Shown: positions 1 to 11,249, counted from the first letter of the stretch. The stretch is DNA of 64,000 nucleotides from Anaspis maculata (GCA_949128115.1 OX421967.1:5136070-5200069); one strand, 5' to 3'. Notes: generated from the sequence alone by a model not told the origin. Translations and numbers: made by a program.

Positions 1-1290
1 GTTTTATGTGTGTTTTCTGTGTTTTTATAGTGTTTTTCTCTTGTGAGTTCTTATGTTCTTGTGTTTTTGCGTATGAGTGTTGAAGTGTTTTCCTGTTTGT
101 GTTTTTTTGTGTGTGTTTTTGTGTTTAGTTGTGGTTTTTTCCGTGTTTTTTATGTTCTCCTCTGTATTTTTCGTGTTTCCCGTGTTTTTTGTTGTTGTGG
201 TTTTTTTGTGTGTTTTCATGTGTATTTTTTGTGTTTTTTGTATGTTTCTTGTGTGTTTTTTGGTGTGATCTTTGTGTTTTCAGTGTGTTCTTGTGTGTTT
301 TTTGTGTGTGTGCTTGTGTTCCTGTGTTTTTGTGTTATCATGTTTTTGTTCTTCTGTGTTTTTGTGTATGTGTTTTTGTTTTTCTTTGTTGCATTTTTCT
401 GTGTTTTGTGTGTGTTTCTCATAGTGTTCTTCTGTGTGTTTTTTGTGTGTTTTTTTTGTGTTTTTTGTGTTTTATTGTGTTTCCTGTTTTTTTTGTGTTT
501 TTCTTTTGTGTGTTCTTGTGTTATCATGTTCTTGTGTTTTTGCGTATCAGTGTTCCAGTGTTCTCGTGTTTGTGTGTGTTTTTGTGAGTTTTTTTTTGTG
601 TTTTTTGTGTTCTCAGTGTGTTTTTATGTATGTTTTCCTGTGTGTTCTTCTGTGTGGTTTTTTGTGTGTGTGCTTATGTTCTTGTGTTCTTGTGTTTTGT
701 GTTTTAGGGTTCTTGTGTTTTTTGTGCTCTTCTGTTTTTGCGTATGAGTGTTTCAGTGTTTTTGTGTTCTTTGTGTTCTTGTTTTTTGTATTCTTGTGTT
801 TTAGATTTTGTATTCTTGTGTTCTTTGTGTTTTGTGTTTCTTGTGTTTCTTGTGTTTCTTGTGTTTTTTGTGTTTTTTGTGTGTTTTTTGATGTTTTTCT
901 TTTGTGAGTTCTCATGTTCTTGTGTTTTTGCGTATGAGTGATCAAGTGTTTTCCTGTTTGTGTGTTTTTTGTGTGTTTTCGTGTTCCCTTTTGAGTTTTT
1001 CTGTGTTTTTGAATGTTTTAAGTGTTTTAATGTGTTTCTTGTGTGTTCTTCTGTGTGGTTCTTTGTGTGCGTGCTTGTGTTCTTGTGTGCTTGTGTTTCT
1101 GTGTTTTTGGTTTTGGTGTTCTTGCGTTTTTGCGTATCAGTGTTTCAGTGTTCTTGTGTGTTCTTTGTGTTTTTTAATTTTCTTTGTTTTTTTTCTGTGA
1201 TTTTTTCCTGTGTTCTTTTGTGTTTTTTATGTGTTTTTTGATGTGTTATTTTGTATGTTTTTCATGTCTTGTGTGTCTTATGTGGGTTTT
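1..1290. repeat. GT/T-rich degenerate simple repeat
   Basis: The + strand is built almost only of G and T runs such as tgtgttttt with scattered C, and it runs to the window edge. Long open frames on both strands arise from the biased composition and translate to low-complexity F/V/C or K/T/N protein, so no gene is called. A recurring marker, tttttgcgtatgagtg or tgcgtatcagtg, appears near 69, 364 (diverged), 541, 741, 931 and 1132, which suggests a higher-order register of about 190-200 bp over the later part. It ends near 1290, where normal-complexity sequence begins. Confidence 0.9.
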
Positions 1291-2150
1291 TGGTGTGGAA
1301 GTCATTCAATAGAGAGAAACGCATCGATTCATGTGGGGTGAGTAAGAACCCGCGAGCTTATCCGAGTATAAAGCCGGAAGTACCCCAGTCAGAAGGTACT
1401 TCCGGCACTAAGGAAAGAGCGTGACAAAACTAGAGCCCGAGCAGAGCAAACAGTCTGAAGTAGGCGAGCCGCTATCTCCTTTTCCCCCGTTACAAAGTGC
1501 TCCATTCAATTCTTGACAAAGTATAGCAAACCATTTTGGAATCCCTTGGGAAGAAAGAAGTACCTAAAGTTTTTATTTGAAACATGTTTGAAAAACGAAC
1601 GTTTCTATTCAATCGTTAGGCAAGTGGGACCTATGTGGTAGGTCCCGACACCTGGCTGACGTTTTGGAGCCAAAACTCATTCTCACGTCTGAATAAGTAG
1701 GTACCTACCTACCTATCATTAGACGGAAGATTGGACGCATGTCCACAAAAATGTATTGCAATCGATCCAGAAATATCCATGGAGAAAAACCGGAAGACAA
1801 GATCATTTTAACCGGTTTTTTGCAGAAAATTTATCATTTCCAGGTTGCATGCCCGATTTTTATTGGAGGCTGAACATGTTTCATCAAGACGCTGGGTAGA
1901 GGACTCTTGCTGAAAACTAAATTTGATCGACATCAGTTCGTTAGAACCCACTTATCGGACGTCAAAGTTTCAGTTCCGAAAATAAGCTTATAGGTAACTT
2001 TTGACAAACGACAGATTTGACACAAGTTTAACATGTTTTGATATTATTTAAAGAGCTTCAAAATGAGCTGAACAAACATCAAAATTGTTACAAAAAAAAT
2101 TATGTTCAAATCGCGCGCCTTGATTTGAGTTTGAGAGGAGCCATCATTTG
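1291..2150. other. Gene-free stretch upstream of ZF1
   Basis: No coding region or known element was recognised here. It holds a 12-bp-stem hairpin at 1373-1406, a shorter dyad gggacct/aggtccc at 1627-1647, and a (GGTA)/(TACC) palindromic microsatellite near 1700-1717. Confidence 0.5.
1373..1406. repeat. Perfect 12-bp-stem hairpin
   Basis: gccggaagtacc is followed after a 10-base loop by its exact reverse complement ggtacttccggc. It stands alone just after the simple repeat. No tRNA or other known RNA fold was recognised; it may be the remnant end of a foldback element. Confidence 0.6.
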
Positions 2151-2293
2151 CTAGTCAGAGGGCGCAACTACTACCGTTATTCTTGTTGTATGTCAGTTCC
2201 CTGTGCTAACGTATTCCCGGTTATGTCTACGTATTGTTCTTCGTTTTGCTAACATCACTTCCGAACTGTTGTACCTCTTCATCAAAACAGAAT
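2150..2293 (+). promoter_or_regulatory. ZF1 promoter and 5' UTR exon
   Basis: This segment aligns by eye with the region before the 62-bp intron of the other six zinc-finger loci (shared blocks ttgtacctcttcatcaaaac and cacttcc). The position of the perfect CRE palindrome in ZF2, 3, 6 and 7 here reads taacatca (2250-2257), so the site has lost its consensus. A tcagtt near 2194 resembles an arthropod initiator, but the transcription start is not established. Confidence 0.5.
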
Positions 2294-2355
2294 GTAAGTT
2301 GCTAGTGAATGCCTCGAATAGTTCACATCAATGTCCAATTTCTGTGCTATTTTAG
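2294..2355 (+). other. 62-bp intron before the ZF1 start codon
   Basis: The donor is gtaagt right after aat, and the acceptor is ctattttag before gttagaat. Removing 62 bp joins AT to G and creates an ATG that reads M-L-E-L-P-E and runs in frame into the MVNTY start. If unspliced, the same ATG is followed at once by TAA. The intron also holds an in-frame ATGCCTCGA, so a retained intron could give a different N terminus. All seven loci have an intron of exactly this length at this position. Confidence 0.8.
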
Positions 2356-2371
2356 GTTAGAATTACCCGAA

Positions 2372-3589
2372 ATGGTTAACACTTACAATTGTTTGCAATG
2401 TTCGCATCGGACTGCATCCGTGTTTCAACTTAACCATCACGTCCAGAGGAGCCACAAAAATATTTATGCGGCCCAACTGTACCATGCCATTCTCAAACCG
2501 GAACAGTTCCCTTGCATCAGCTGCGAATACAAATGCTACTATCAATTTGAATTGTACGAACATTGCAAACAAGTGCATACTCGAGGGATGACCGGAAACA
2601 ATGAAAATCAGACGTTTTACCAAGAAGTTGGAAGATATCCATGTGATTGCTGCCGATACAGGTCAGATTCAAGTTTATCTCTGGTAAAACACCACGATTT
2701 GTGTGGAAATGAGCTGGCGGGGAGACCACAAGAAGTCACCGCAGCGGCCGAAAATATCGCGTTATCAGATTTGAAAAGGCCTGGTTCAAGAAGAACCGTA
2801 AGAAATATTGGAGTGAAAGATTCGTACTTGACGACGCATGAGTTGGGTGGAAAAATCGAGAAGTGCAACCAGTGTTCGTACCGGGCTGAAGAAAAGTCTA
2901 AATTGAAAGAGCACATGCTGAAACATGCTGCGAATGGACAAATCTGGCGTCAATGTAGCCATTGTTCGTACAAAGCCAAATATAAGTCAACATTGGAAAT
3001 ACACATGTTGAAACATGCTTCAGAAGAAGATATCAACTGGTTCCAGTGCAATCATTGTTCTTACCGAGCCAGCCGACAATCAAGCTTGAAAAGGCACATG
3101 TTGACACATACTGCGAATGACGAAATCAATTGGTTTCAGTGCAATAATTGTTCATACCGAGCTAAAGAAAAGTCATCATTGAAGAGGCACATGTTGACAC
3201 ATGCTTCTAATGAAGAAATCATCTGGTTCCAGTGCAACCACTGTTTATATCGAACCAAAATAGAAGCAAATCTGAAGAAGCACATGTTGATGAAGCATGC
3301 TGCGGATGAGGAAATCAACTGGTTCCAGTGCAATCATTGTTCATACCGAGCTAAAGAAACGTCATCATTGAAGAGGCACAGGTTAACACATGCTTCTTAT
3401 GAAGAAATCATTTGGTTCCAGTGCAATTACTGTTTATATCGAACCAAAATAAAAGCAAATTTGAAAAATCACACGTTGAAGCATGCTGCGGATGAGGAAA
3501 TCAACTGGTTCCAGTGCAACCATTGTTCATACCGAGCCAAACGGAAGTCACATTTGAAGAGGCACATGTTGAAACATACTGCGAATTGA
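2372..3589 (+). CDS. ZF1: poly-C2H2 zinc-finger protein
   Basis: The product is a nuclear-type zinc-finger protein of 405 residues counted from MVNTYNC, or six more if the splice-created ATG is used. Fingers 1-3 lie near residues 7-28 (CLQC..H..H), 48-69 and 91-111; the third ends in Cys (C2HC). A linker of about 53 residues follows, then eight array fingers on a 31-residue repeat, C-x2-C-S-Y-R-x8-L-x2-H-x3-H. Most linkers read like E-I-N-W-F-Q instead of TGEKP. Helix positions vary (YKSTLEIH, RQSSLKRH, EKSSLKRH, IEANLKKH, RKSHLKRH), and finger 5 has H-x4-H. ZF1 is the most diverged intact copy. An upstream in-frame ATG at 2309 lies inside the intron, so it is not preferred. AATAAA lies 64 bases downstream. 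The binding target is unknown. Confidence 0.88.
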   Translation: MVNTYNCLQCSHRTASVFQLNHHVQRSHKNIYAAQLYHAILKPEQFPCISCEYKCYYQFELYEHCKQVHTRGMTGNNENQTFYQEVGRYPCDCCRYRSDSSLSLVKHHDLCGNELAGRPQEVTAAAENIALSDLKRPGSRRTVRNIGVKDSYLTTHELGGKIEKCNQCSYRAEEKSKLKEHMLKHAANGQIWRQCSHCSYKAKYKSTLEIHMLKHASEEDINWFQCNHCSYRASRQSSLKRHMLTHTANDEINWFQCNNCSYRAKEKSSLKRHMLTHASNEEIIWFQCNHCLYRTKIEANLKKHMLMKHAADEEINWFQCNHCSYRAKETSSLKRHRLTHASYEEIIWFQCNYCLYRTKIKANLKNHTLKHAADEEINWFQCNHCSYRAKRKSHLKRHMLKHTAN

Positions 3590-3652
3590 GAATTGTAAAC
3601 AGATATATCCCATACACTTTCTATTTTCAGTAGAATGACTTTCTGGTGCAAA

Positions 3653-3658
3653 AATAAA
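3653..3658 (+). terminator. Poly(A) signal of ZF1
   Basis: AATAAA lies 64 bases after the ZF1 stop codon, directly before the hairpin element at 3670. Confidence 0.55.
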
Positions 3659-3669
3659 GTGTTAGTAAT

Positions 3670-3806
3670 AATAGTATATTACATACCGAGACGGGAAATA
3701 CATCATTACTGCTGAGGGCACAGAGAGCCTCCAGGCTTTGCCTGGAGGCTCTAGCCCGAAGCTGGAATGATGTATTTACCGTCGAGAGTATGTATACTAT
3801 TTTACT
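3670..3806. mobile_element. Foldback MITE-like hairpin between ZF1 and the recombinase gene
   Basis: Two imperfect inverted arms (aatagtatattacatacc... and ...gagagtatgtatactatt, both with aaatacatcatt inside) enclose a very strong inner hairpin at 3724-3752: agagcctccaggc, a 3-base loop, then its exact complement. The outer sequence aatagtatattacataccga recurs at 6577 and in diverged form near 37855 and 42173, so this is a repeat family. It is 137 bp long with no coding capacity. Confidence 0.65.
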
Positions 3807-3974
3807 TACAATCATTCAATAATTTCATCAAATAGAATTTGAATTAGAAAACCATTAATTGTGCACTTCGTAACAAATTAGGTGGCTTTGACTTTGGCAG
3901 TCATAGAAACAATCTGGAAACAATTGCCAATTTGTTTATTTTTTTCTATTCCGGCAAAGTGAAAAAAGACCATC

Positions 3975-5241
3975 ATGTCCGATTCTGAAATAGATCTTAC
4001 ACCTCCAGATCTCCGGGAAGCAGCTGCAGAAGCTTCGGCAGATTTGCTCCCGGAGAAAAGTCGTGAACGGTATGAGAAAACATACAAAATTTATATGGAT
4101 TGGGCAAGAAATAAGAATGCCACGCAAGTTACCGAAAACGTTGTGCTGGCATATTTTAAAGAGCTCAGCCTCATAAGGAAGCCGTCGACCTTATGGGCGA
4201 CATACTCGATGTTGAAAACGACGATCAATATCAAAAACAACATCGATATATCGAAATTTCCCAGACTGCAGGCCTTCTTGAAGAAGAAAAACACAGGGTA
4301 CAAACCCAAAAAGTCCAGCGTTCTGACCAAGGCGCAACTGCATGATTTTATAAACAGAGCTCCGGAAGAGATGCTGACGATCAAAGTGAAATGATTATTT
4401 AATTTATATACCCCTTTATCTTAATATTAAAACATTTCAGATCGGTTTGATACTTGGTGTGTCAGGAGCATGCAGGTCAGATGAACTGCTGAAAATGCGA
4501 GTAAACGATATCGAAGTTACAAATGAACGTGTCAGCGTCGTGATCCCTGACACCAAGACTTATAAGCCACGATCATTTGTTGTAACCAAGTCAGAATGGG
4601 TTGAAATTTTGAGGCGGTACGTCAATTTACGGAGAAACATTGAAGGCGGGAGCGACCGGTTCTTTCTCCAGTATAGACTGGGCAAATTGTGGAGGCAACC
4701 AATGGGCCATAATGCGATTGCAAAGTTCCCCCAAAAAATTGCGGCATTTTTGGGTTTGGCCGACCAAGCCTCCTACACAGGGCACTGTTTTCGGCGCACA
4801 GCCGCCACCCTGTTGGCTAATGTAGGAGGTGATGTTTTGCAATTGAAACGATTGGGAGGTTGGCGGTCTTCGGCAGTTGCGGAAGGATACGTGGAAGCCT
4901 CACTAGAGGGCCAAGTGCAGATTGCGAATCTCCTTACAGCACCTTCCAATCAACCCATAAACAAACGGGAAGCACCCAGCAGCACCATTGTCCATTCGCC
5001 AACTCCCATGACTAATCCTCATCTACCATCTCCACTTCCTCCTCAAGTCATATCTTTTCCATCAACTTCCTCGGCTACTACAAGCCAATTCAATTTTACA
5101 AGGGAAGACATTAAAGAAGGACTAAACCTTACGATAAACAGCCACGACCAATCGAAGGTATACATATCCTTCAATAACGTGGTAAAAGATCCTCTCAATT
5201 CGACCTCCACTGAAACCAATACAGATATTGTTGATGATTAG
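3975..5241 (+). CDS. Crypton-type tyrosine recombinase, two exons
   Basis: Exon 1 (3975-4385, 137 codons) and exon 2 (4441-5241) join across a 55-bp intron (4386-4440, gtgaaa...tttcag) into a 403-residue protein. The join reads LTIK-IGLILGVSG and keeps frame. Catalytic residues of the tyrosine-recombinase family are visible: R149 (GACRSDEL), K176 (PDTKTYK), H252-x2-R255 (HCFRRTAA), W278 (LGGW) and Y287 (AEGYVE). Residues 30-130 look like the N-terminal SAM-like/core-binding domain. A Ser/Pro/Thr-rich tail of about 100 residues lacks recognisable motifs. AATAAA is at 5347-5352. Such enzymes cut and rejoin DNA through a tyrosine-phosphate link; Crypton elements and host genes derived from them carry this form in animals. 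No reverse transcriptase lies next to it, which argues against DIRS. Whether it is an active transposon or a domesticated gene cannot be told. Confidence 0.85.
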
Positions 5242-5352
5242 TTCAATATGTAATGTAAATACATCATAGTAGTGAGTACTTACTCATTGTTCAGTTCTGT
5301 TGTTCGTGTTCCATTATAAATATAACTAGTATATTGTTATAATAATAATAAA

Positions 5353-6576
5353 ATTATGCTCTGCAAAAGTGCGACTATACAGCTGTTATTCTTATTTCAA
5401 CTTAACCAAAGAAAAGACCATCATAGACTTTATTAACGCAACTTCATATAGGCAACCAATTCAACAGTCTTGTATTTTCATTGCTGCTTCTTTCAAGTTG
5501 GACCCAGTGAATAAAAAATTAAACTTGTAGGAATTTTAGAGTCTTTATCATATTTATTAAATTCACAATTTTTCATCAAGTACAGGTTAGTAAGTACCCA
5601 CGTATACAAAAAAATGTTTCCAATTTTGTTGTGGAGTTGAAACTAATAGCATTTTAAAATCCGGGGACTCGATTGGTTCTCTAAAATCCTTGGCCAATAT
5701 GAACTAGCTCGGTTCTAGTGACTCGAAAACGCTAAAGGTATATTCCGGCTTTAGGTAAACGTATCTATCATAGTACTGCATCTACAGTTTCGACAGGTAA
5801 TAAGTTCCTGTGTTTAGTTCACTCATGTGAGTCCTGTAACAAAAAATGAATAAATGATGATCATCTCCTTCAACTTGCAAGCAAAATAGGCGTACTTGCC
5901 GATAAATGAAAAACGTATCATTAGGGCGTAGCGTGTAGGGCTCTCTAGATTATCTTGTTGCAACAGCCACATCACGAGATGATTCCTAAGAGATGTCCAC
6001 ATCAATTCAACGACTTGAATAGTTAGCTATTGATTAGACTTTGATGTCGATGATGTCCATGGTGTATTATGAGCACATGGTCTTGCAGGCTAAAACAAAA
6101 TGTAATAATTTTTCTGTCATTAGTAGATAACAATAACCACTGTAGGGTTGGGTGCAGCTAAGGGTTTAGATTTCAGTTTCATGTATATATTTCACATTTT
6201 CACTTACCCTTGCATGCAACTTTACCCAATAATAGGTATGTCCTGTGCGTAGAATAAAAACGGACAAATCCGTTGAATAGCTGAATATAGCAAAAACTTA
6301 GTAGATGTCGCATACCACTGAATAAATAGAACATAACCTCTAATGTTGACATCATAAATGTCAGCGAGTAGTGGTAGTGGTAGTGATCAAGAAGGCCAGC
6401 GCTGTCAATTCCATTACTGACCAAGGTAAGGAATGGGTCCATTCCGGACCTCGTCGGAGTTAGAGATTAATGCATTCCAAATATGATTGTAAGTAAAGTT
6501 CTTAACATATCCGCCACCCAAAATTGGGATAATTTTGATTGTAGAGAAGATATTTTAGAATAGAGAATAAGAAAAG
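5353..6576. other. Gene-free stretch after the recombinase gene
   Basis: AT-rich sequence with only short open frames. No domain, repeat array or complete element was recognised. If the recombinase belongs to a Crypton, its 3' end probably lies in here, but such elements lack inverted repeats and the end could not be placed. Confidence 0.4.
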
Positions 6577-6757
6577 AATAGTATATTACATACCGAGGTG
6601 GAAAGCGTCTCATTACAGCCGAGGGATTCAATATATTACCGAGTCGTGCCGAGGTCAGATAGAATCCCGTAGGCTGTAATGACGTTTCACTCGGTGGTTC
6701 CTATGAATGGGACTTTATCCACAATGATCCAGTTTGAATGCAAATAACTCGCTTTAT
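6577..6757. mobile_element. MITE related to the 3670 hairpin, interrupted
   Basis: It starts with the same aatagtatattacataccga as the element at 3670 and contains cattacagcc...ggctgtaatga as inverted arms around 6629-6695. Related copies lie at about 37841-38050 and 42155-42365. The match to those copies breaks at gctttattt, exactly where the TTAA-flanked element at 6762 begins, so it was split by that insertion. Confidence 0.55.
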
Positions 6758-6761
6758 TTAA

Positions 6762-7711
6762 CCCGGCAACGGTCAGGTGGGAAAAAGTTACATGAGTGGT
6801 CAGGTGGGGTCTGATGGACCCAATTTTTTCCGGGGTGCTTTTTAGGTTAAAACTCAGTTTTCAAACCTTTTGCACTGAATTATATACTTTTTAGCTCTTC
6901 TTGAATCAAAGTGCATCGAACATAACTTGGTAAACGTCTTTTAATAGAAAATATAGATTTTAATAATAACCTTGCAATTTCAAGTTTCAAATGTCACTAC
7001 ATTACTTATAAAATCACAGACAATTCGAAAAGAGGTAACCAAGTATTTCACACATCTAACTGTAAACTATAAACTATGAAGAATCAAACAAAACAAAAAA
7101 TAACATAATCAGACAGTCATAAGTACTAAATTGAGCTGCCTGATTTCAAGCAAAATCGAGAAAAGTAGGGTAGTATAATCAAAAAAGTATTACCTAAATG
7201 AAAAATCTGCTGAGTGAGAAACTCCAAACTCATTGCAACTAACTTGAAAAATTGAAAGAATACAAAATTTCAATACAACAGAACAAAAAAATTCGTACCT
7301 ATTCATTCATCATGTTCGTCATTGTTCATGCAAGACTTGCATTGCAAAACGGCGTGTTTAGGGAAATGGGGATTTAACAAATGTTGTTGTTCTTTTTCGT
7401 AAGGCATTGTACTGAAAATATGTACATAGTTTCATAAGAAAATTCGAAGAAATTCAGAAAAATCACTCACAATAAAAGTCAACAAAGAAGTAACGTTAGT
7501 GGTCAGGTGGGGTCTATTAGACCCTTGTCGAGTTTGAAGAGCTGTAGCTTGGTACGATTCCGTACTAAAACTGAAGTACGCACTCTGACAGCTTGAGAAA
7601 TGTCTAAAAAGAGGCTACTGAGACGCGTGCACATTTGAGCAGGCACGTTCAAAAATGACAGGGCGGTAAACTTGACTAGGGTCTCTCAGACCCCACCTGA
7701 CCGTTGCCGGG
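6762..7711. mobile_element. Non-autonomous piggyBac-type element, 950 bp
   Basis: Perfect 20-bp inverted ends, CCCGGCAACGGTCAGGTGGG, lie directly inside TTAA on both sides (6758-6761 and 7712-7715). TTAA target duplication with C-rich ends is the mark of the piggyBac superfamily. Subterminal copies of ggtcaggtggggtct..gaccc occur near 6796, 7501 and 7670, possibly as transposase-binding sites. No transposase is encoded. It is inserted in the MITE at 6577. Confidence 0.85.
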
Positions 7712-7715
7712 TTAA

Positions 7716-8854
7716 GGTCGGTTCAGGGTGGACTCATTCAGGAGCGTCGTTTGACAGTGGAACTTGTCAGCGGCGCATCATTGAAAAATGGATGCCAAAG
7801 ACGACTTCACAGAGGTCCTTATAATACCCTGGACACACTAGAAAGCTCAATGATCATCACGATGAATCGTCATTTAACTTCCCTTGCTGTCTTGATGACA
7901 ACAAAGGGAACGTAACTACGTTTCGTAAATGGCAATCTGTTATTGATCATTAAGCTTTCTAGTGCGTCCAAAGTATAACCGACCAGCTTTGCTTTTAACG
8001 GGCATTCAGAGCTGACCGTACGTCTTGGATACTAAGCCACGCTTCTACAAGAACAGAAACCTCAACAGGCGTATGTAAGTCAAAGTAGCCGAAGTTTGAC
8101 GGGTGGGGCAAATCATTGTTAAACAAGCAATCCGTTGTCATTTTAGTCTACTGAATAATGAGCCAAAAGTCTGCAAAGCGAGCACTTGATGTTTTCCCAT
8201 TGCTAGAGACGCCATAGGTACTACATTTCTGAAAAATTCAAAAAAAAAGTTGGAGTTCATCCCGCATAGGTATATGTATTTATTTGGTGGATATCACCAT
8301 AGTCCAGGAATTACAGAAAAAATAGCGAACAAAAATAAAACTCAGCCAGATTTTTGCATAAAAGCTCAGTGAGCAAATAGTTTAACACACTAAATCAAAG
8401 TCCCCAAAACTCCGGTGTGAGCTTCGGCCGTTGTGGCCTCGAGAAAAACTCAAGGAACAGTTTTTTGCGTTTATCTCGTGAACAGAGAGGCACATGAGAA
8501 AAAAGTACCTATGAAGAAATTGTTGGAAATTTCATTTCCGACAAGAAAGGTCTCACACATTTCATTGTCACTCCACTTCTTCTTCGTCAAAACACAAGAC
8601 AAAAAAATTTGTCCAAATGCTCAATTCTCAAGACTGGACCTTGAGTTTTATGGTTGTGGTTCGCGATCCACTTTAAACTGTAAGCTCCCTATTCAATATG
8701 AACAGGCAGAGAAGCAAGCCCAAACCCTTCATGGCTAACAAGAATATTTCAAATAAGAGATACGGAAACACGAACAAAAGATGAAGAAACAGAAAAAAAA
8801 AATTCCCGAATTCAACCCAGTTTTGTTCTGTTTTGTTCAGTTTTGTTCCAGTTT
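7716..8854. other. Gene-free stretch with repeat traces
   Basis: No gene was recognised. The part around 7740-8100 shares blocks with the reverse complement of 24380-24640 (for example aacagaaacctcaacaggc), so it is probably an old repeat. A 101-codon open frame from 8433 has no recognisable domain. A short ttttgttc-type tandem run lies at 8823-8850. Confidence 0.4.
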
Positions 8855-10631
8855 CACTGTCACGGATTTGAGAGTGGCGGCTCAGTGCTTTAATGAATAT
8901 TTTGTTAAATCTGTCAGGGAGATAACTGATACTATGACATCACGGGATTTCATGTCGGGCTCCCAGGTGCTTGATAAGAGTCTCTTTCTTTCACCTGTCA
9001 CCCCTCAGGAGGTGGCGGGTGTGGTCATTCAGGTATCTAGCAAGACTTCTTCTGGAAGTGATGGTATACCTTGCTCACTTCTCCGACATGTTGTTGATAA
9101 CGTTTCTGTGCCTTTGGCTGAGCTGATAAATGCCTCATTTCTGGAGGGTGTTTTTCCGTCTAGACTGAAAAGTGCACTGATAGTTCCTGTCCATAAAAAG
9201 AATGACAAGAAAATGATTAGTAATTATAGACCGGTTGCTTTGCTTTCTGTGTTTTCAAAAGTTTTCGAAAAATGTTTTCATTCCAGATTGTCCGACTTTC
9301 TCGAGAGGAATAGCATTTTGTCAAAAAATCAATTTGGCTTCCGGGGTGGCCGTTCGACTACAGACGCCTTATTGTCCTTGTATAGTTTCATTTCACAGAA
9401 TCGTGAGTCAGGAAAGCCATCGGCTTGCATGTTTTTTGATTTGTCAAAGGCTTTTGACGTTGTCAATCACGATCTGCTTTTGAACAAGTTATATAACTGT
9501 GGAATTAGGGGAGTGGCCCTTGATTGGTTATCATCTTTCCTGAAAAATAGATGTCAGCGTGTTCGCCTTACCAATAAGTTTGGCTATTTCTCTGACACTA
9601 CTCCAGTTGAATCAGGTGTGCCTCAGGGCAGTATCTTGGGCCCTCTCCTTTTTCTGATTTTTGTGAATGACGTTGTGGTTGCCGAGGCTCACGTGACTTT
9701 GTTTGCCGATGACGCGTCTGCTGCTGTGACGGCTGACAGTGTAGTCGCCCTCAGTTCAGGGGCGGCCGGGATGGTTAAAACGATGCAAATGTACTGCACT
9801 TTGAACGGTTTGAAGCTGAACAAGGACAAGGTCAATTTTATGGTTTTTTCCAATAAAACGGTTGATTCTAGTCTCCTGGTGCGCGTTGATGGTAAGAGCG
9901 TAGTACAAAATCAATCAGTAAAGTTTTTGGGCTTCACCCTGGATTACAAGCTATCTTGGACGGGACATGTCGAAAACGTGGTAAAAAAACTGAAAGTCTC
10001 ACAGTTTGTCTTGTGGCAGTTACGTGACAGGGTTGATATTGACATTTTAAAAACCTATTACTTTGCATATGTACATTCAATTCTAAACTATGGAATACTT
10101 TGCTGGGGTCACAGCTGCCGTGTTGTTGATCTGTTCATAGCACAAAAAAGAATCATAAGAACTATATGCTTCAAAAGTCAGAGAAGCACTTGTAGACCCT
10201 TATTTAAGGAACTTAAAATTTTAACTGTACCGTCCATATACATTTTAAGCTGTGTTTTATATATTCACAAAAACAGAAATAGTTTTACTTCACTAAGATG
10301 TACAAATGATAATTATGAGTTTAGACAGAATTTAAAATTGATATACCTCACCACCGTTTGAGCAGCTCCGCCAAGGGGCCATTTATAATGGCTATTAAAA
10401 TATTTAACAAGTTACCATTACCGTATAAGAAAATTGTAAGCCATCTCTCTTTCAAAAGACATGTTAAATCAATGCTTTTAGCTCATAATTTCTATTCTAT
10501 CCAAGAATACTTAGACTGTGATTCATTTATTGATTGAAATGTTTCTGTGATATTTTGTGACAATTTCTCATGCTGTGAACCGGTCTGAAGAGAAATAAAC
10601 AATATTTATTTATTTATTTATTTATTTATTT
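8855..10631 (+). pseudogene. 5'-truncated LINE retrotransposon with reverse transcriptase
   Basis: The long frame to 10361 encodes a non-LTR reverse transcriptase: NYRPVALLS, FGFRGGRSTTDAL, FFDLSKAFDVVNHDLL, GVPQGSILGPLLFLIF, the catalytic FADDAS box, the thumb FLGFTLD and the late YGILCWG block. No endonuclease domain remains upstream. After the stop near 10361 the C-terminal region continues in other frames (FEQLRQGAIYN, then KIFNKLPLPYKK and SFKRHVKSML), which means at least two frameshifts. The element ends in AATAAA and a (TTTA)n tail at about 10598-10631, a 3' end typical of CR1/Jockey-like LINEs. The clade was not determined. It is an inactive fragment. Confidence 0.85.
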
Positions 10632-11240
10632 GTTCTAGTTCGCCACCTTGTGACTGCCTGATGGCTTTCCCCTATCTCTCTCGTTCTTGGCGCTTGATTT
10701 CTTAGTGGAAAACGAGGTGGGAAATATGGTCGGAAAAACAAAACAAAAAGGCAGATACCAAAAAGAGCCTAACAGAGTTCCAGTTTTGCGCTTAGAGGAT
10801 TCTGCAAATTAGGTACTATAAATCAGCTTGGCTCTATTTTGTGATGAGGTCCTTCTTGGGAAAAAAATGATCCTGTAATAAAATCTGGAAATTGGAGCCC
10901 GTCCCACAGGCTCAGGATGATCATTGATCAGCAACTCGATCAGCTGTGGCATATCATAAAACACAGCTTTACGTCGTCAGCATCAGCAAAAAAGCAGGAA
11001 GAGATGATGCGCCGTGAGAGACAAGAGTTTGTTTTTTGGAGGTTGAGAAAAAGTTGAAGCTGCTTGGGCAGATTATGGACCAGAATGAGAGGAAGGCAGA
11101 GAATATGGAATTTTTTTTTAAGTTTGGTTCCTAACATAGAAAAACTCAGTCTACTTGATCCAAAAGCTGAGAGTACCTGAGAAACAAAAACCCAAGAAGT
11201 TCTCTTGGATAAACGCAAAAAACGAGAGCTCCAGAAATAG
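10632..11240. other. Gene-free stretch
   Basis: No gene or complete element was recognised. The right part (from about 10940) probably belongs to the decayed Tc1-like element whose recognisable block follows. Confidence 0.35.
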
Positions 11241-11249
11241 GAAAAAGCG

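Noticed and set aside
43..1241. Long open frames (up to 234 codons) in the GT-rich repeat
   Set aside because: Open on both strands because of base bias; low-complexity F/V/C or K/T/N translation and no domain.
1373..1406. Possible tRNA or structural RNA
   Set aside because: A single simple stem; no cloverleaf, no A/B box pattern.
2309..2371. N-terminal extension MPRIV... as the ZF1 start (also ZF2 and ZF6)
   Set aside because: It lies inside the conserved 62-bp intron and is interrupted in ZF3, ZF4, ZF5 and ZF7.
3975..4394. Two separate short genes in place of one recombinase
   Set aside because: A 55-bp GT..AG intron joins them in frame and restores the standard tyrosine-recombinase order.
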